Positions 43,366 through 55,849 are shown, counted from the stretch's first letter. The stretch is DNA of 64,000 nt from Chara braunii (GCA_003427395.1 BFEA01000671.1:163968-227967), one strand, 5' to 3'. Program-made: numbers and translations. Notes: generated from the sequence alone by a model not told the origin.

Positions 43366-45910
43366 TAGGGCTACGAAGAGCACTAGTAAGCAGAAAGTCC
43401 ATGCATGGTTGCGTAAGGTCGGTACTAAGCATTACGTCCCGATTCCGATTTGGTTTGGGAATGAATCGACAATTGAGTCTGTTGAACAAACAGTGATTAA
43501 CGATTGTAACCCTGGCTTGAATACGCGTGGCACTAAGTATGGATGAATGCACGAAGAACCCGTGGCCAGAAGAAGCCACACACCCGACGCCAAACACCCT
43601 CTGTTATCGAACCCCTGTTTTTTTACTATCCTGCTGTTAATATTAAAAACGACCCGGACTTACTCAAGATTTTAAAGCTCATTGTGAAACGCAGACCTAA
43701 ACAAGGAATAAAAATCACAAATAACGCAGGGGAAAGATGGCTTAAGGCATGGTGATTGGTTAGGTTACTCTTTGGGTTTTCCAAAGTTGAGATTGGGGGT
43801 GTGAGAATGTTGTTGAAAGATGCGAAGAAAGTCATTGAGCGTGACGGTGCGATGCATATTGTTGATGCCATTCGTACAAAGACAAAAACCGATTTACTGA
43901 AGCATGAACTTATAGCACTACTCTGAGCTCCTTGGAAGCTTCGGGATTTGTATAAACGGGATTTAAACGAATTAATTGAATTAAATAACGCAGTAAAAAC
44001 TGTTAATCGGCATCGTGGCAGGCAAATTATTCTCGGCGTTCTCACGAATGTTTTCAAGAAAGAAATTTGGAATTAACCCTCAGGTAAAGGTGACTTTTAA
44101 ATTATCATTTTGTACTACTATCGATAAAAGGGAAGTTGAGACTGAAGTGAAGAATTGGATTTTGGATAACGTCTGGCCACAATCATTGGGTAACCTGTAT
44201 GCGAAGACAACCAAGACTATCTAGCTCAGAGCTAAATCAGTCGGGGATCTGTTGCATAACCACAAGTCGTATGCACGACAATCCAGTTTTTACTGTGTTT
44301 GTGCTGACTTTGACTTGCCCAAAATTAACGGGCATGTTGCGGTGAAACTAAGTGAAGTGGTTGGTGTACATCCGTTCTTGTTTAATGCTAAGAGCGTTCC
44401 TTTTCCTAGTTCTATAGCAAACCAAAATGTGATTGATGTTGCCTGCAATAACGCTCTCGATGGACTGCGAACAATGGGCCTGGTCAGCTCGGAGTTGCGC
44501 ATTGATTATTGGCGAGTGTCGCGACCTGGTGAAAAAATGCAAGAAGGATGTGTTCTGAGCGAATACGTTAAAGGGGTGCAACAAACACTTGATGGCTTGG
44601 TTCTATCTCCCTTAGATCGAAACACAAGCGAGACCTGGTTTGAATGTTCCATATCATATGAGGCAAGCCTGAAGAAGATGTTCTTAAAGAATGAGAATAA
44701 TGAAACCCTGCCAACTAAAAAGCGAGATGTTTTGCTGGCAATGGAAAAAGAATATAAAACCCCAGGGCTTCTCCAAATTGGGAGGTGGGATGACAATTGT
44801 GACCTGCAACATGCATATATCCTTTCCAAAGAAAAAGATAAATGCAAAAAGAGGCCCATCATTCCATCTTATCTCAGTCCATTTAGGGCAGCGCCAGGTT
44901 GTTTGTCCACTGCTCTTAATGAACAGATACGGAAAATAAAAGAACCGCATTTTAACTTGAGTTTCATGGATGCATTAAAGAATGAGATCGCTAAGATTAA
45001 CAAAAGACCTGAGGTGGAGAATGAAAAACTTGGTATCGTCGCCCGCACGTACGATATCAAGGAGATGTTCACGCAACTTCCACATGTTGAAATTCTGAAA
45101 GTTGTTTCCTGGATTGTTGACTAGTTTTGTGCTAAATCGATTAGATGGATCAGGGTTAACCCTCGAAAGAAAGATGCACACTTTGGTAAGTCACACGGGA
45201 AAACCGGGTGGAAATTAATCCGATTAAAAACCTTGGTCACGCTAACCGAATTTCAACTAAACAACATCTACTTTTGCGAAGCCAATATTGTGCTACGTCG
45301 GAAGAAGGGAATTCCCACGGGGGGCAGGGTAAGTCCACCGTTAGCATGTGTGATGTGCATGTTAGCTGAGAACCAGTTTTTGAGGTCTCTGGATGCAGAC
45401 CAAAGAATAGTTATGGGAAAAAGATACATTGACGATTTATTGGTTATCGCACTATTTCGAAAGGATGAGCAGCCTAGAATTGAAAAGTTACTCGATAAGG
45501 TGACGCTCTCCTATCCAGAGGGACTGATACTCGAATGTATGGACTTGGGTAGCGACGTTTTGGACTTCCTTGAAACCAGACTGTTGGTATGTGGGGCGAA
45601 GACTGTGCTGATTTTCCATAAGTTTAAAAACGCGGGGACAATATGAGACAGCACGCCACTCCAATTTCGGACGTACAAAGACTTCTCTTCATATGGGCCC
45701 CGTACGAGCAAATTGGTCGTTCTTGCGAACACGATCCTGCACATTGCGCAAAACTCAAATACGAATGGACTTATGTGTTGTAACATCCTCACGTTGTGCG
45801 AAGAACTTAAGAAGAGCAATTACCCAAGGAAGTCGGTAATTGCAGGACTTCAGTGGATGCAACGCAAGACCAAATCAATCTTCTGGCAAGAAATGCTTGA
45901 GGCGGCATGA
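43366..45910 (+). pseudogene. PLE2 GIY-YIG remnant and reverse transcriptase
   Basis: 43366-43755 encodes the C-terminal part of the GIY-YIG region (HAWLRKVGTKHYVPIPIWFG, QTVINDCNPGLN). After a region with stops, one frame (44015-45910) encodes the RT with motif A TYDIKEMFTQLPHVEI, motif B KKGIPTGGRVSPPLACVM and motif C GKRYIDDLLVIALF. Stops at 44221, 45122 and 45646 (Trp codons turned to TAG or TGA in two cases) break it. Identity to PLE1 is high, so the pair amplified fairly recently or arose as a tandem copy. Confidence 0.8.
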
Positions 45911-46486
45911 TTCGTCCATTCTGGAAGTTAATGCACTCATAGCCTTTTCAAGTCCGAGTACAGTCAGTACAAGGAAACGAGTCCTTTACCTGAACGACAA
46001 AGACGGCGCGTTCTTTGCAACTTAAAATTAAATCTACAGTGGATGTTTTTTTTGTCTGTTTGAACTCGGCATATACCGAGTCAAGACGGACAAAGAAGTA
46101 AGATTTTTTTGAGTCGGTGATGAATAGAAGGGTTGAGAACTCTGGCGGTGTGAGATCAGGGTGATGTCGTGGAGAAGTTGATTTCGCCATGATGGTAAAA
46201 CTCATGTCATCTTCTTCATTTTGAGTTTCATTGTTTTCTGATGATTTAAAACCGTAGACTCGACCTTGTAGTGGCTTAACGAGCCTAGAGCGCCACTGTA
46301 GGATTCATAGGGTATAAAGTATGAGCTATTGCAGTAGTTTTTTACCTCAATCTGAGTGGCGGATGAGTAGAAGGGTTGAGAACCCTGGCGGTGTGAGATC
46401 AGGGTGATGTCGCGGAGAAGTTGATTTCGCCATGATGGTAAAACTCATGTCATCTTCTTCCTTTTGAGTTCCATTGTTTTCTGATG
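45911..46486 (+). other. PLE2 3' untranslated region and partial duplicate
   Basis: 46128-46289 and 46370-46486 both match 40340-40460 (GAGAACCCTGGCGGTGTGAG and ATTTCGCCATGATGG). The second copy is preceded by GTAGGATTCATAGGGTATAA, matching 40269 onward. The 3' region is thus partly doubled. No gene. Confidence 0.65.
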
Positions 46487-49400
46487 GGAGCGTGTGAACG
46501 TAGCCGGGATTCGGCCCGGGGTATATGAAGAAAGCCACATCGAGCGACGTAAGCAAGGCATAGGGCAGGTGAGCAAGCGCGCGCACACTGAGAGAGAAAT
46601 GATCGAGGTACTTACCTCAAAGTATGTTGCAGATCAACCATGGTCTGATGAAGGAGAATGGGTGTGAGCCAACTCGTGGTAGGAAGAACGTATCTGATAG
46701 GCATTATGATAGTGAGTTGCCAGTTTCGATTCGGAGTGTGTTCGCATCTACCACCACCTTCGCGTTTTGAGCCTCCGTTTTCCCTGATTCAGGTCGCTAT
46801 CCCCGTTGGAGAGGTGTACGGTCCTCTTCAAAGTTATGATTCCTCCCCTTTGTAATCCTGTATGTTTGTCCGTTTCAATCGCAGCCTTGCGCACTGAATT
46901 TGGTGGGTTTGTTTATCAGTCTATCCCTCCACGTTCCAGTAGAAGATTCAGTCTCAATTTGCATTATCAGTGAGTAGTGAGTCAATGTCGACTTCATTTT
47001 CTTCAACATCAAGGTTGTCTGTACGTTTGTGCTTGTCATAGTGGTAGTCCTCCTCGTTATCACGGACGCCACCGAGGTCCAACTGTCTGGCCTCATGCCC
47101 CAATTTTAGCATGCTGATGTGTCCAAACGTCGTCGGGCGAGGGATTTGCCTTACCTCAAATGGGTACATGTGAGCTGGTGAGAATGAGAAGGGATGTCGA
47201 GAGGGAGAGAAGGCGGGACCTACCTGGTTGTGTAGCCCAATACGTGCGGCCGTCTGTACAGTACACGAGTCTTAACTCGGCCCAACTTGTTTTTGCTCGT
47301 GGTTGTGATTGCCGAGGTCCTGCTAAGTACTGTTATGGACCCGGTCGGTAGGTCGGCAAGGTGCATGCAAGGCTTGGGAAGGAGAGGTCGGGCTCATTGT
47401 AGACAGAGCAGATGTTCCGAAAGCCGAGCTGCGATGCTAGACTGCACGTTAGCAAGGAATAACAAGGAGTAGTGAAGGTCTGAGTGAGTCGTTTTTTGTA
47501 CGATGGACTGACCACGCACAGGAAGAGAGAGAGTGGTGGACTAAAGAGAGAGGGCAAGAAGGGCATTTGGCTATGCATTGGCGGAAGGTTCACCCGATCT
47601 TTTTACACCAGACAGGGGCGTGGTAGAAGTTGGACTCTGTTCGAGTCCCGCTGACTGCGGTTGTGGTTGTGCGTAGTAACACTCCTGCCCTGTCCATACC
47701 AACAATGCGTTTTGATAGGGAAAAGGAGGATTGTACGAAGAGGACAGTTAAAGGAAGTTTAGAGGGAGTGAGCCGATGCTGCAAGGGAGAGAATATTGTT
47801 GCGAATAAAGAGATCACCACAGAGTCAACAATTGGTGGTTTGATCTCAGTTGACCAGCGGCTGCGTGTTTCGGCTACCATTGCAGGGCCCTTAGGTGCAT
47901 CAAGATAGCGAGGCCCTCTCCAGGGAGTTGAGTTAGTCCCCCTCCTGTATCTCGAAAGTTTGAAACCTCTCCTTTTATCTTTCTTACTCTCAATGTAGTC
48001 TTTGGTTACGAGAGGAAGGCGGCAGACGGGATTGCAACTCGTAGGACCGTAACAAGACTTTGTGGGGAGTCAGGCCACCGATTGCGGGAGCTCTACCGGA
48101 ACTCAGGAGGAGTTCTAGAGGCAGGGAACTGAAAGGCAAAATTTCCACCTTCCTTTTATAAACCCAGTTATAACCCATATATGTACCTCTTGCTATGTTT
48201 GACTGCGTGTACCCTTACTTTGACTTTGAGTTTGACTTTCATGACTTAAACCAGACTTAAATAAATGAAGGTATGCGCAATGTCAGTTTCAGTTTTGTTG
48301 TCTGACTGAAAGCCGATTGTGGGATTGCATCTGGGGGAAAGATGGAAGGAAGCCAATTTTGTTTGTGTCTGACTGGGTCAATCAAACGCAAGGCAAGTCT
48401 CCATAAGTTTGAGGAGGCCCAGTGCTATGTTTAATTTTCAATTGCTTGAAGAACCAGACATGTTCCATCAGTTTCGGTGGTTTGGTTGCTTTGACTTGTG
48501 AGGGTTGTTTGTGCCTGACTTTTTAGGAACCAAACATTGTTCCATAAGTTTGAGTGGCTTGATTGCTTTGTTTATTTTGGGTTTTCTCAGTTTCTTTTGG
48601 TTTTGAATGAGGAGGTTTGAACATGTTCCGTAAGTTTAGGTGGCTCAGCCTCTTTCTGCTTTCCCATTGAGAAAAATGAATCAAGGAGAGGGTCAGACAT
48701 GTTCCTTAAGTTTTTGTGGTCTTAGTCCAATGCCACGCACATGTTGGAACCAAACGGTTATAACTTGGTTATATTTTATTATTACTTTATCTATGAACAA
48801 GCTAGTCAGACATTGTTCCATAAGTTTTGGTGGTCTCACTATAGCTTATCACAAAATGAAGAGAGTATTAAATAAAAATAAGTTTGTGGTATGAAGAGGT
48901 AGTCTGAATCTCGAGCTAAAGATGATTGATTCAGTCATATGCTACCTTAAAAGATTAAGTGCAGATAATTATATAAAACTTGGATACTTAAACAGTTGAG
49001 GGCGATTAGAGTGACCTAGTCATATGCCCAAGGAAGAGAAAAGTTGTAGTGTCATGTGTTTATGTATATTCAATGGCTGAGCTAGACATTTTATGCCTTA
49101 TGTAAGCTGGTAATAAGGGAAAATTCATTGAAAGACTATGAAATATTGTTTGATAAGGTTGACTTGGGGCTGGTAGGAGTACTTACCTTTGTGGTTTGGC
49201 TTGCATGTGGCTGAGTGAGATTATTTACTTAGTCTAAGTTTCAACCTGATAGGTAGTTGCTTTAGTTGTTCGCCACTTGCTAGAGTGATATAATTTAGTT
49301 CAATTTCTGCATTTTCGGAGCTAAGTTTGTTTTACTTAGGCCGATTTTTGCATTTTCTGATATCATTTGTTATACTTGGTCTTGTATAAATCTTGGTAAG

Positions 49401-51587
49401 TCACTTTCTCTACGGGAAGTGCTACCGAAATTTCTACAAAACCAAAGAGTTAGTTAAATTTTATCTTTCAAAGTTCAGCTTGTCTAATTTTTATATATGG
49501 CTTAGTTAAAATTTGGAAAGTCTCTTTTTCTAAAAGGTGTGTTACCCAAATTTTTACTAATTCAATGAGTTAGAAAAAATTGGACCTTGGGAAGTCAAAT
49601 TTATTTTAGGTTCTAAACCTAACTTTGTATGAATCTGGGAAGTATCATTTTCTAAACGGAGTGCTGCCCAAATTTTTGCTAATTCAGGGAGTTGTAAAAA
49701 ATTGGACCTTGGGAAGTCAAATTTATTTTAGGTTCTAAACCTAACTTTGTATGAATCTGGGAAGTATCATTTTCTAAACGGAGTGCTGCCCAAATTTTTA
49801 CAGATTTAACGAGTCAGTTAAATTTTGTCTTAGTTGAACTCGAGTTTTGCTTTGAGTTCGCATCTGACTTAGTATAAATCTAGGAAGTCTCCACTTTTAA
49901 AATGAGTGCTGCCTAAATTTTTACTAATTCAGGGAGTTAGACAAAATTTGACTTTCCAGAGTTAGAGATTATTTCTATTTTCATATTTGAGCTAGTATGA
50001 ATTCTGAAAAAACACTTTTACTACGGGGAACGCTGCCAATTTTTTTTCAGTTTAAATGAAATCGATTATATTTTGACAAGTGCGATGATGACAATTCACT
50101 CTGTATAGAGAAGATTTGGCCATGATCTACCTTTTCTTTAGGCACTTGCTTAGAGGTAGACTCAGGCTTAGTTAAGTAGAAGGATTTTGAGTGAGATTAT
50201 GATATGGAGATCACTCTTTGTGGACTTATAGACCTAACTTGGGGATTGACCTGTCTTGTGTTACGGGTCCTCTCAATCGTTCCGATCCAGGATTTGGACT
50301 AGGTTCAGCTTGATCCCACAAGGATCATCTGCTGTTATCACTGATGACAGGTCGGTTGCAAATTCGTCGGTCTACGACTCAACTCCAATTCAGCCTCAAT
50401 ACTCAACCTAAAAGACTTTAGCCCTAATGGTTTCTATTGTGTTATTAAGGTTTTTACCCGAACTTTTATTGAATGGTCATTTAACGAAGGTACTGAGTAT
50501 TTAATTATGGAAGGTTGGACAAAGGTTGGGGCTTGCATGGCTAAAGCGAAGGGGTATGAGTATAGAGAATGGTTGAAGTTGACCCCGTGTAGTGCGTGGA
50601 CTTTTGGTTGAATTTTTGATGTGATTGCAGGTATGTTTTGTGGTTCGGACTCTGGATTTGACTGCTTGCGATCACATACATATATATGGTTGTAAGGAGT
50701 CTCACTGTGATTGTGAAAAGTGATCGTCACATACTTATTCCCCACTACATATATACTTACATACCTATGTTTGGGTGTTCGTATGACCTAAGGAGCCCAC
50801 GCTTACTAAGGATTTAATCGGGCTCAAGGTTGAGAAAGGAGGGGAAATTCTCTCCGCTTACTGTAGTTTACTTCTTAAAGGTTTCTTAGTCGGACGTTGG
50901 TCCTGGGCCTGGATTCGAGGTCCTTGTCCAGGACATCCCAGGTCCTAGACTCCACGTGGAAGGGATCACCCCTTGCGCATAGCCTATTTGCCCTGCCCAC
51001 CGGGACAGTCAGCCTAAAGGCCGGAGGTGCCGCGGAGGCTGCGCGGCTGTTCCTTCAATCGTGCAATATCATGAAGGGGTAGACCTTCACGATATATCGA
51101 GTTTGACACGTCGCGGTTGGGAGCGTTCTTTTTAGAGTGGTGTAATGCGTGGTAAGTGGGATGCGTCCTAGTTGACCGACGACGAGTCGCGGTTGGGACC
51201 TTCGCCCTCCAACACGTCGGCTTACGTGCGAGTCCGATGGAGGCGTAAAACCACGTGTACCCCCTATGCTACAGCGAACGAGAAACGCCCTCGGCTGGTC
51301 CACCTCTGCGATTGCAGCTGATTAACTTTCGTACTGTGGACTCGCAGCTCGGTGGGGATACGCCCACCGAAGGGAGGTGACAACTTCCGTAAGGTGGAGG
51401 TAAGTCGTGCCTCGCGTAGGCCCTATCCTGTCGTAGGGGCCCGTGAAACGTATGGCTGGCACACTCGGTCGGAGCGGCTTACGAAAACTCCATGTGTATT
51501 CGCAATGAGAATCATACCAACTCCTGCGTGACGCGGCCGGTAGGGTCCCGCCCCGTTAGTGCGGTGCTGGACCAAATGCGCTCGACA
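46487..51587 (+). repeat. LTR-B, right part
   Basis: From about 47890 it aligns with LTR-A 27060-31589 in order, including the TATAAGTTT motif series, the 120-bp tandem units, CTGTTATCA...GATGACAGGTCGGT, and the final GTGACGCGGCCGG block. 46487-47890 is less conserved. At 49575-49800 a 122-bp unit is duplicated with almost no differences, a recent event. No credible gene. Confidence 0.7.
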
Positions 51588-52712
51588 TCTCGATCCCAGA
51601 TACTAGATGAAATATTATTTGAAAATGATATGATAAAGTCTCTAGAGGAAGCCCCGCTAATAGCAGATGCTAGCTCGAGAGCCTTTGACAGATCATGGAT
51701 TGAAAAGGGCCTCATCCAGATCATTGACGTCTGGGACTCGCATAGAGGAGAGATTGAGTCTCTCTGGAAGTACAAAGGACCAAAACTCCCAATCTACACA
51801 ATTTGGCTCTTAATTTCGGCAAACTAAGTAGGATTATCCCCCCCCACTGGGTAGCAACCCTCAGAACATGTGCAGACTAGGCGCCAGGAACATGTCAAAG
51901 GGATCCATCAAGAGACGGGACGGTCTGGAAGCTTTTGGGTCTGGCCCTTAGATCGGGCTCCTTGGCCCAGAAATGCACCCTCTCCACCAGCAGTCACGTA
52001 AAAGGTCCGCTGACTCTTTGTGAAGAGGGTGTGGTCTCCCCATCATCTGAGTGGGAGGAGATGAGGGTCCTGGAGGCATCCTCCAATAAGAAATCTCAGT
52101 GTATGTTGCTCCCACTGGAAGTTGTGTCCCTAAAGGTGGAACCTCTCACGAGGGGTTGGCACCTCCCGATCATCAGTTCCACCAGGGCCAAGAACGTCAC
52201 AACAACTTTTGTCTGGCTCAAGGCCAGAGGTCTCCCCATCCCGGAAACATGCATTAGATATAACTAGGCATGGGAGTCAGCCTCCCACCTCTGGTTGTTT
52301 TGTCCCAAGTCCTTCAAGATCTGGGAATGGTGGAAGGCTAGATGGAGGCTCCTAGGAAGAAACATCGACGACTGGTCAGACAAATTTATCCTTCAAGGTC
52401 TATCAGAAAACAAGGACCCACTCATGAGTGGCATAAACTACATTAAATCCACCTGCAGGGAGATTATCTTAGAGGTCATTTGGTGGGCAAGGAATGATTT
52501 CCTCTTCAAGGGGAAAAACGATGTCAGACAACATATTTGTAACAAAATACTGGTTGAGATAAGGATCACAGTAATTGCAGACTTGAGATCCAAGAATTTC
52601 ATCTCGTTTGGCAAAACTTTGGCTCTCAATACATACTTTGCATCTTTCAACGCAAATGGCAACATGATTTTTTTTTATTTTTTATTTTTTTTAACGATCA
52701 ATTCATGACTTC
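51588..52712 (+). pseudogene. LINE reverse transcriptase, downstream half
   Basis: The frame resumes with SRSQILDEILFENDMI and AFDRSWIEKGLIQIIDVWD. Further on it reads FVWLKARGLPIPETC, then ESASHLWLFCPKSFKIWEWW, the zinc-binding region that ends many L1-like RT proteins, here with one cysteine changed to Tyr and a stop. It then reads GINYIKSTCREIILEVIWWARNDFLF. It ends in a T-rich tract at 52668-52695. Together with 31590-32682 it forms one 5'-truncated LINE. Confidence 0.8.
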
Positions 52713-53166
52713 ATCTATTCGTGGGAAGCAGCACGTGCTAGAAAACAGGTCCAACGTCCCATTTTGCATAAAGATCAAATACAAACGAATACTTCATCTC
52801 ATACCTCATCTCCAACAAGGGACAGTAGAAAACTATATCGTGTAAACCTCAATACTCTGCTTCTAAATGCTCACTCTTAACAAGATCCTCCATTTGTTAG
52901 GTACATCAACCAACTAGTCTGTTCCAGGCAATTAATTCACAAATTACAACAAGATTAAAAAAACAGATAGTTGCAAAGAGGACGCAAAACTCTCCTTCTC
53001 ATCCTTGCTGACAAGAAAAAGGTATCATCCCCTCTTCTATACCATTCGCCTTTTCAAGGTGAGCAAAGGTCAATGCTCACTAATCTCCAATGAGCTCAAT
53101 CACACTGTCTATTTTACCTGCCTTACTTCAAAAGAATCTTCCATTCAGATACAGACTGGTCCATTG
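52713..53166. other. Unassigned sequence
   Basis: AT-rich stretch between the LINE 3' end and the Gypsy-2 LTR. No ORF of interest, RNA motif or repeat was recognised; it may be LINE 3' UTR or original host sequence. Confidence 0.5.
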
Positions 53167-54537
53167 TGTCACAATCCTGGTCAATTTCGAAGTATACAAA
53201 CATAAAAAAGTACAATGCTGTCCAATTGCAAAAAGAAATGAATGAACTTAAGAGGTGATAGAGGGAAAGAAGAAGAAGAAGAAGAAGTAAGAAAGAAGAA
53301 GAAGATGATGTACTCCAGCATAGACCAATGACAAGGCTCTTCTTCCTCGCCAACCAATCTCCTCCTCCTTATCTCCTCCCCTCTTTTTCAAACAAGAAAT
53401 AACAATAATAATATTGAATGGTTGAACCAGAATCAATGTTCGAATCCCACTTCTACTTCAGACACAACATGAGGTCCACCATAGCCATGGTCACCCTTCC
53501 TCTTTCTCTACATGTAGGCGGAGGCTATGGCAGAGTACTGAGGGCTCTCCCTCCTGTCCAAAGGACAACCCAAAGCAGCTATATCGCTGCCCTTCTGTCC
53601 CCAAGTCAACTCCATGCAGCTATGTTGTTGCCCGCTTAACCGTCATGCCTGACTCTGTTCCGAGCTTCCTTGATGCGGCACTACCCCCACTGGGGCCTTC
53701 CAGATGCAACGCCTAACAAGGTGATGAAGATGGTGTTTACCATAGCCAGGTAAGTACCCACCACTCTCCTCCTTGGTCCCCTTCTCCCTCCTCCTCCTAC
53801 CGGTAGAGCTCCACCATAGCCAAGGTGGAAGCTCTTGGTTTCTTCCTCCCAGCAGCGTTGTAGTACCCTGCGCCACTTCAACCAGCACTCCAGCAGCGTG
53901 TCGCCAAACTTGCACACTGAAGAATGAGGTCGAGCTCTTGCCTCGGCCTCCTGATGTAGCGGTCTCCTTGCCTCCTGGACGGTGACTTCTAGGCCGCTCG
54001 GCCTCCCAAGCAACCGGTACCTTCTCCCTTTCGGAGGGAAACATCATTGCAGACTCTGATATTGCCCGTACAGGCTCTAGACTGAGACTGGATGGACTGG
54101 TACCAGCCTAGACCTAGCCTACCGCTACCGGGCCTCTAAAAATGCCAACTTTGTCTTCTTCTACTCGGCCTCGAGTACCCGACACATCTACTGCGACTGG
54201 GTGCGGTACCGTCCTACCTGCTACTTGAGAGTTTTTCCACTGCTCTAAGCACTGCGGGCCCCTGACTCCACTACTTGAGTGTTTTCCCTGCTACAACCCT
54301 CAATGCCATGGCCACAGGAAAGTACCGGCCCTACGGGCCTGCCAAACAAGTAAGTACCCTTGCAGGTCACACACACACTCATGCCGACAAGCACTCAGAC
54401 AGGCACGCAAGTCCACAGGCACGCACACATACAGACTTAGAAAACACAGCAGAATGCGGGAATCTCGGCAAGGCATCCATTCCATCGGCAGAACTTCAGA
54501 AATCAGCAGTGTTCTCAGTCTGTGTTATGGCAGGTCA
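53167..54537 (-). repeat. 3' LTR of Gypsy-2
   Basis: The left end is TGTCACAATCC by comparison with the right copy. The right end is set at GGTCA (TGACC on the element strand), shortly after the polypurine tract on that strand, giving about 1.37 kb. It contains a GAA-rich microsatellite near 53265-53300. Small ORFs inside (for example 53643-54047) recur only because the LTR is duplicated. Confidence 0.7.
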
Positions 54538-54542
54538 TTATA

Positions 54543-54555
54543 CTACCCCCTTCTC
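54543..54555 (-). promoter_or_regulatory. Polypurine tract of Gypsy-2
   Basis: The minus strand reads GAGAAGGGGGTAG just after the pol stop codon and before the LTR, the usual plus-strand primer of LTR retrotransposons. Confidence 0.7.
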
Positions 54556-54583
54556 GAGAGCGAGGTCCCTTCGAGCAAGTAAC

Positions 54584-55255
54584 TCAATCAGAGTCCTTGC
54601 ATAATGCATCATAAGCGTAAATAGCAAAGAGAGATCGGGTATGTCCCTTAGGAGTGAGGGTAGCAGTGAATTTAGGCTGTTGTTCAGAACTTATTAATCG
54701 TTCATATGCGTTGACGACTCGCGGGGCACTATGCAGCAAGTCTTTCTTAGTGATCCAGTAAAAGTCATTCAACGGGTGGTACAAAAGATGGACTTTGTAC
54801 TGTCTGTTTCTTCCCTGTCCACTGTGCTCGACAATTCTATCAACCTCATTACTGCCATTGATTGTGTAGGGAACCATTGATTCTTGATGCGAAAAAGTTT
54901 CAGGTGGTTCATACGGAAACAACTTCGACGCATGAAAGACTGGGTACATGTGCAGATGAGTAGGCACGTCGATCGTGTAAGAAGGACCAAAGGAATCATC
55001 TCCTACTCGGTTCAGCACCTTCCATGGACCGTAGTACTGAGGAAGAAGCTTCCGCGATACACCTTCTTCTTCAGAAAACTCAGACATCTTAACCCAAACA
55101 TAACTTTCCACTGTGAAAGGGTCAGGCTGACCCTTTTTGTTTGCATGCTTAATCATGCCACTGCGTCGCCTTTCCATAGTTGCGACAACAACTTTGAGCA
55201 AACGGTCAAACTCAGCATTGTAGCCTGGCTGGCCAGGTGTCAAGCCAGGTGTCAT
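54584..55255 (-). pseudogene. pol: Gypsy-2 integrase C-terminus with chromodomain
   Basis: 223 codons. LLPQYYGPWKVLNRVG and SYTIDVPTHLHMYPVFHASKLFPY are the GPF/Y-type module. NEVDRIVEHSGQGRNRQYKV followed by HLLYHPLNDFYWITKKDL and APRVVNAYE is a chromodomain, with aromatic positions as in chromoviruses, where it guides integration to chromatin marks. The upstream integrase part continues in another frame at 55252. Confidence 0.85.
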
Positions 55256-55849
55256 TCAGGAAACAGATAGGATACAGGATTGTGAATTTTCCACCCCAGG
55301 TGCAGCCGGTTAGATGTCATCCTGGTGGAGGAGTGTATGGAGTTGTTGTACAACCTTTGTATAATCGGCAACTCCTCATCCCAAGAGTTCTGATCAGACA
55401 CAATTAGGGCTCGGAGAAGTTGGATCACAGTCTGGTTGATCTCCTCGACCAGCCCCATTGGCTTCGGGATGTCGACCAGATGTCATCTTGAGTTTGATGT
55501 AATAGATCTAAGAGGTGAAGTCCTTCCAATCTGCACTTATGAACCTAGTATTCCAATCACTCACGAGAGTTTTCGGGGACCCATACTGCAGAATGTACTT
55601 CTTATGAAACTTTTTGATCACAAGGTTAGTTGGGGCGTGAGGTGGTAATGGAATCGGATTCTGAAATTTTGAAAAGCGGTCAACGATCACCGTTACTTGC
55701 GAATATTCATTCCTACTATTCTTCCCCATGTCCGTGAACTCGATGGAAAGAGACTCACCCGGGTCACCATGAATGGGAAGAGGATGCAACAGCCCATAGG
55801 GCTTTTGCCGAGACGGTTTGATGCGTTGACAAACTTCACACTCAGCCAC
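55252..55849 (-). pseudogene. pol: Gypsy-2 integrase catalytic core, frameshifted
   Basis: 55508-55849 gives CEVCQRIKPSRQKPYGLLHP (end of the zinc domain), SIEFTDMGKNSRNEY, VTVIVDRFSKF and TLVSDWNTRFISADW with the second catalytic Asp. Through a frame change near 55450 it continues RHPEANG, then VEEINQTVIQLLRALI with the catalytic Glu (55252-55458). The usual first Asp position reads Glu (SIEF), though an Asp follows three residues later. Confidence 0.8.

Larger units (their letters stand above)
34884..46486 (+). mobile_element. Tandem pair of Penelope-like elements (PLE1 and PLE2)
   Basis: Two head-to-tail copies. PLE1 begins inside the end of ORF1 (ATGAGAAGGATGCTG, matching 42793 onward of PLE2) and ends near 40.5 kb. 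PLE2 has a full ORF1, a deletion of most of the GIY-YIG domain, and RT. A further partial 3' UTR copy (46290-46486) follows. GGAGCG occurs on both sides (34878-34883 and 46487-46492) and may be the target duplication. A GIY-YIG nuclease together with this RT type is the hallmark of Penelope-like elements. The N-terminal nuclease position recalls the green-algal Chlamys-type elements. Confidence 0.7.
32683..51587 (+). mobile_element. LTR-B with nested Penelope-like block, inserted in a LINE
   Basis: It starts TGTCGGTACGG with the family hairpin and ends TGCGCTCGACA. Its outer parts, 32683-34883 and 46487-51587, align with LTR-A and total about 7.3 kb, the LTR length. The LINE reading frame stops exactly at 32682 and resumes exactly at 51588, which defines the insertion. 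No internal retrotransposon genes are present, so it behaves like a solo LTR. A clear 5-bp target duplication is not visible (TTCGC against TCTCG). Confidence 0.7.

Noticed and set aside
53643-54047. 134-codon minus-strand ORF in the Gypsy-2 LTR
   Set aside because: It lies in an LTR and recurs in the other LTR only because the whole LTR is repeated; no domain or coding bias is recognisable.
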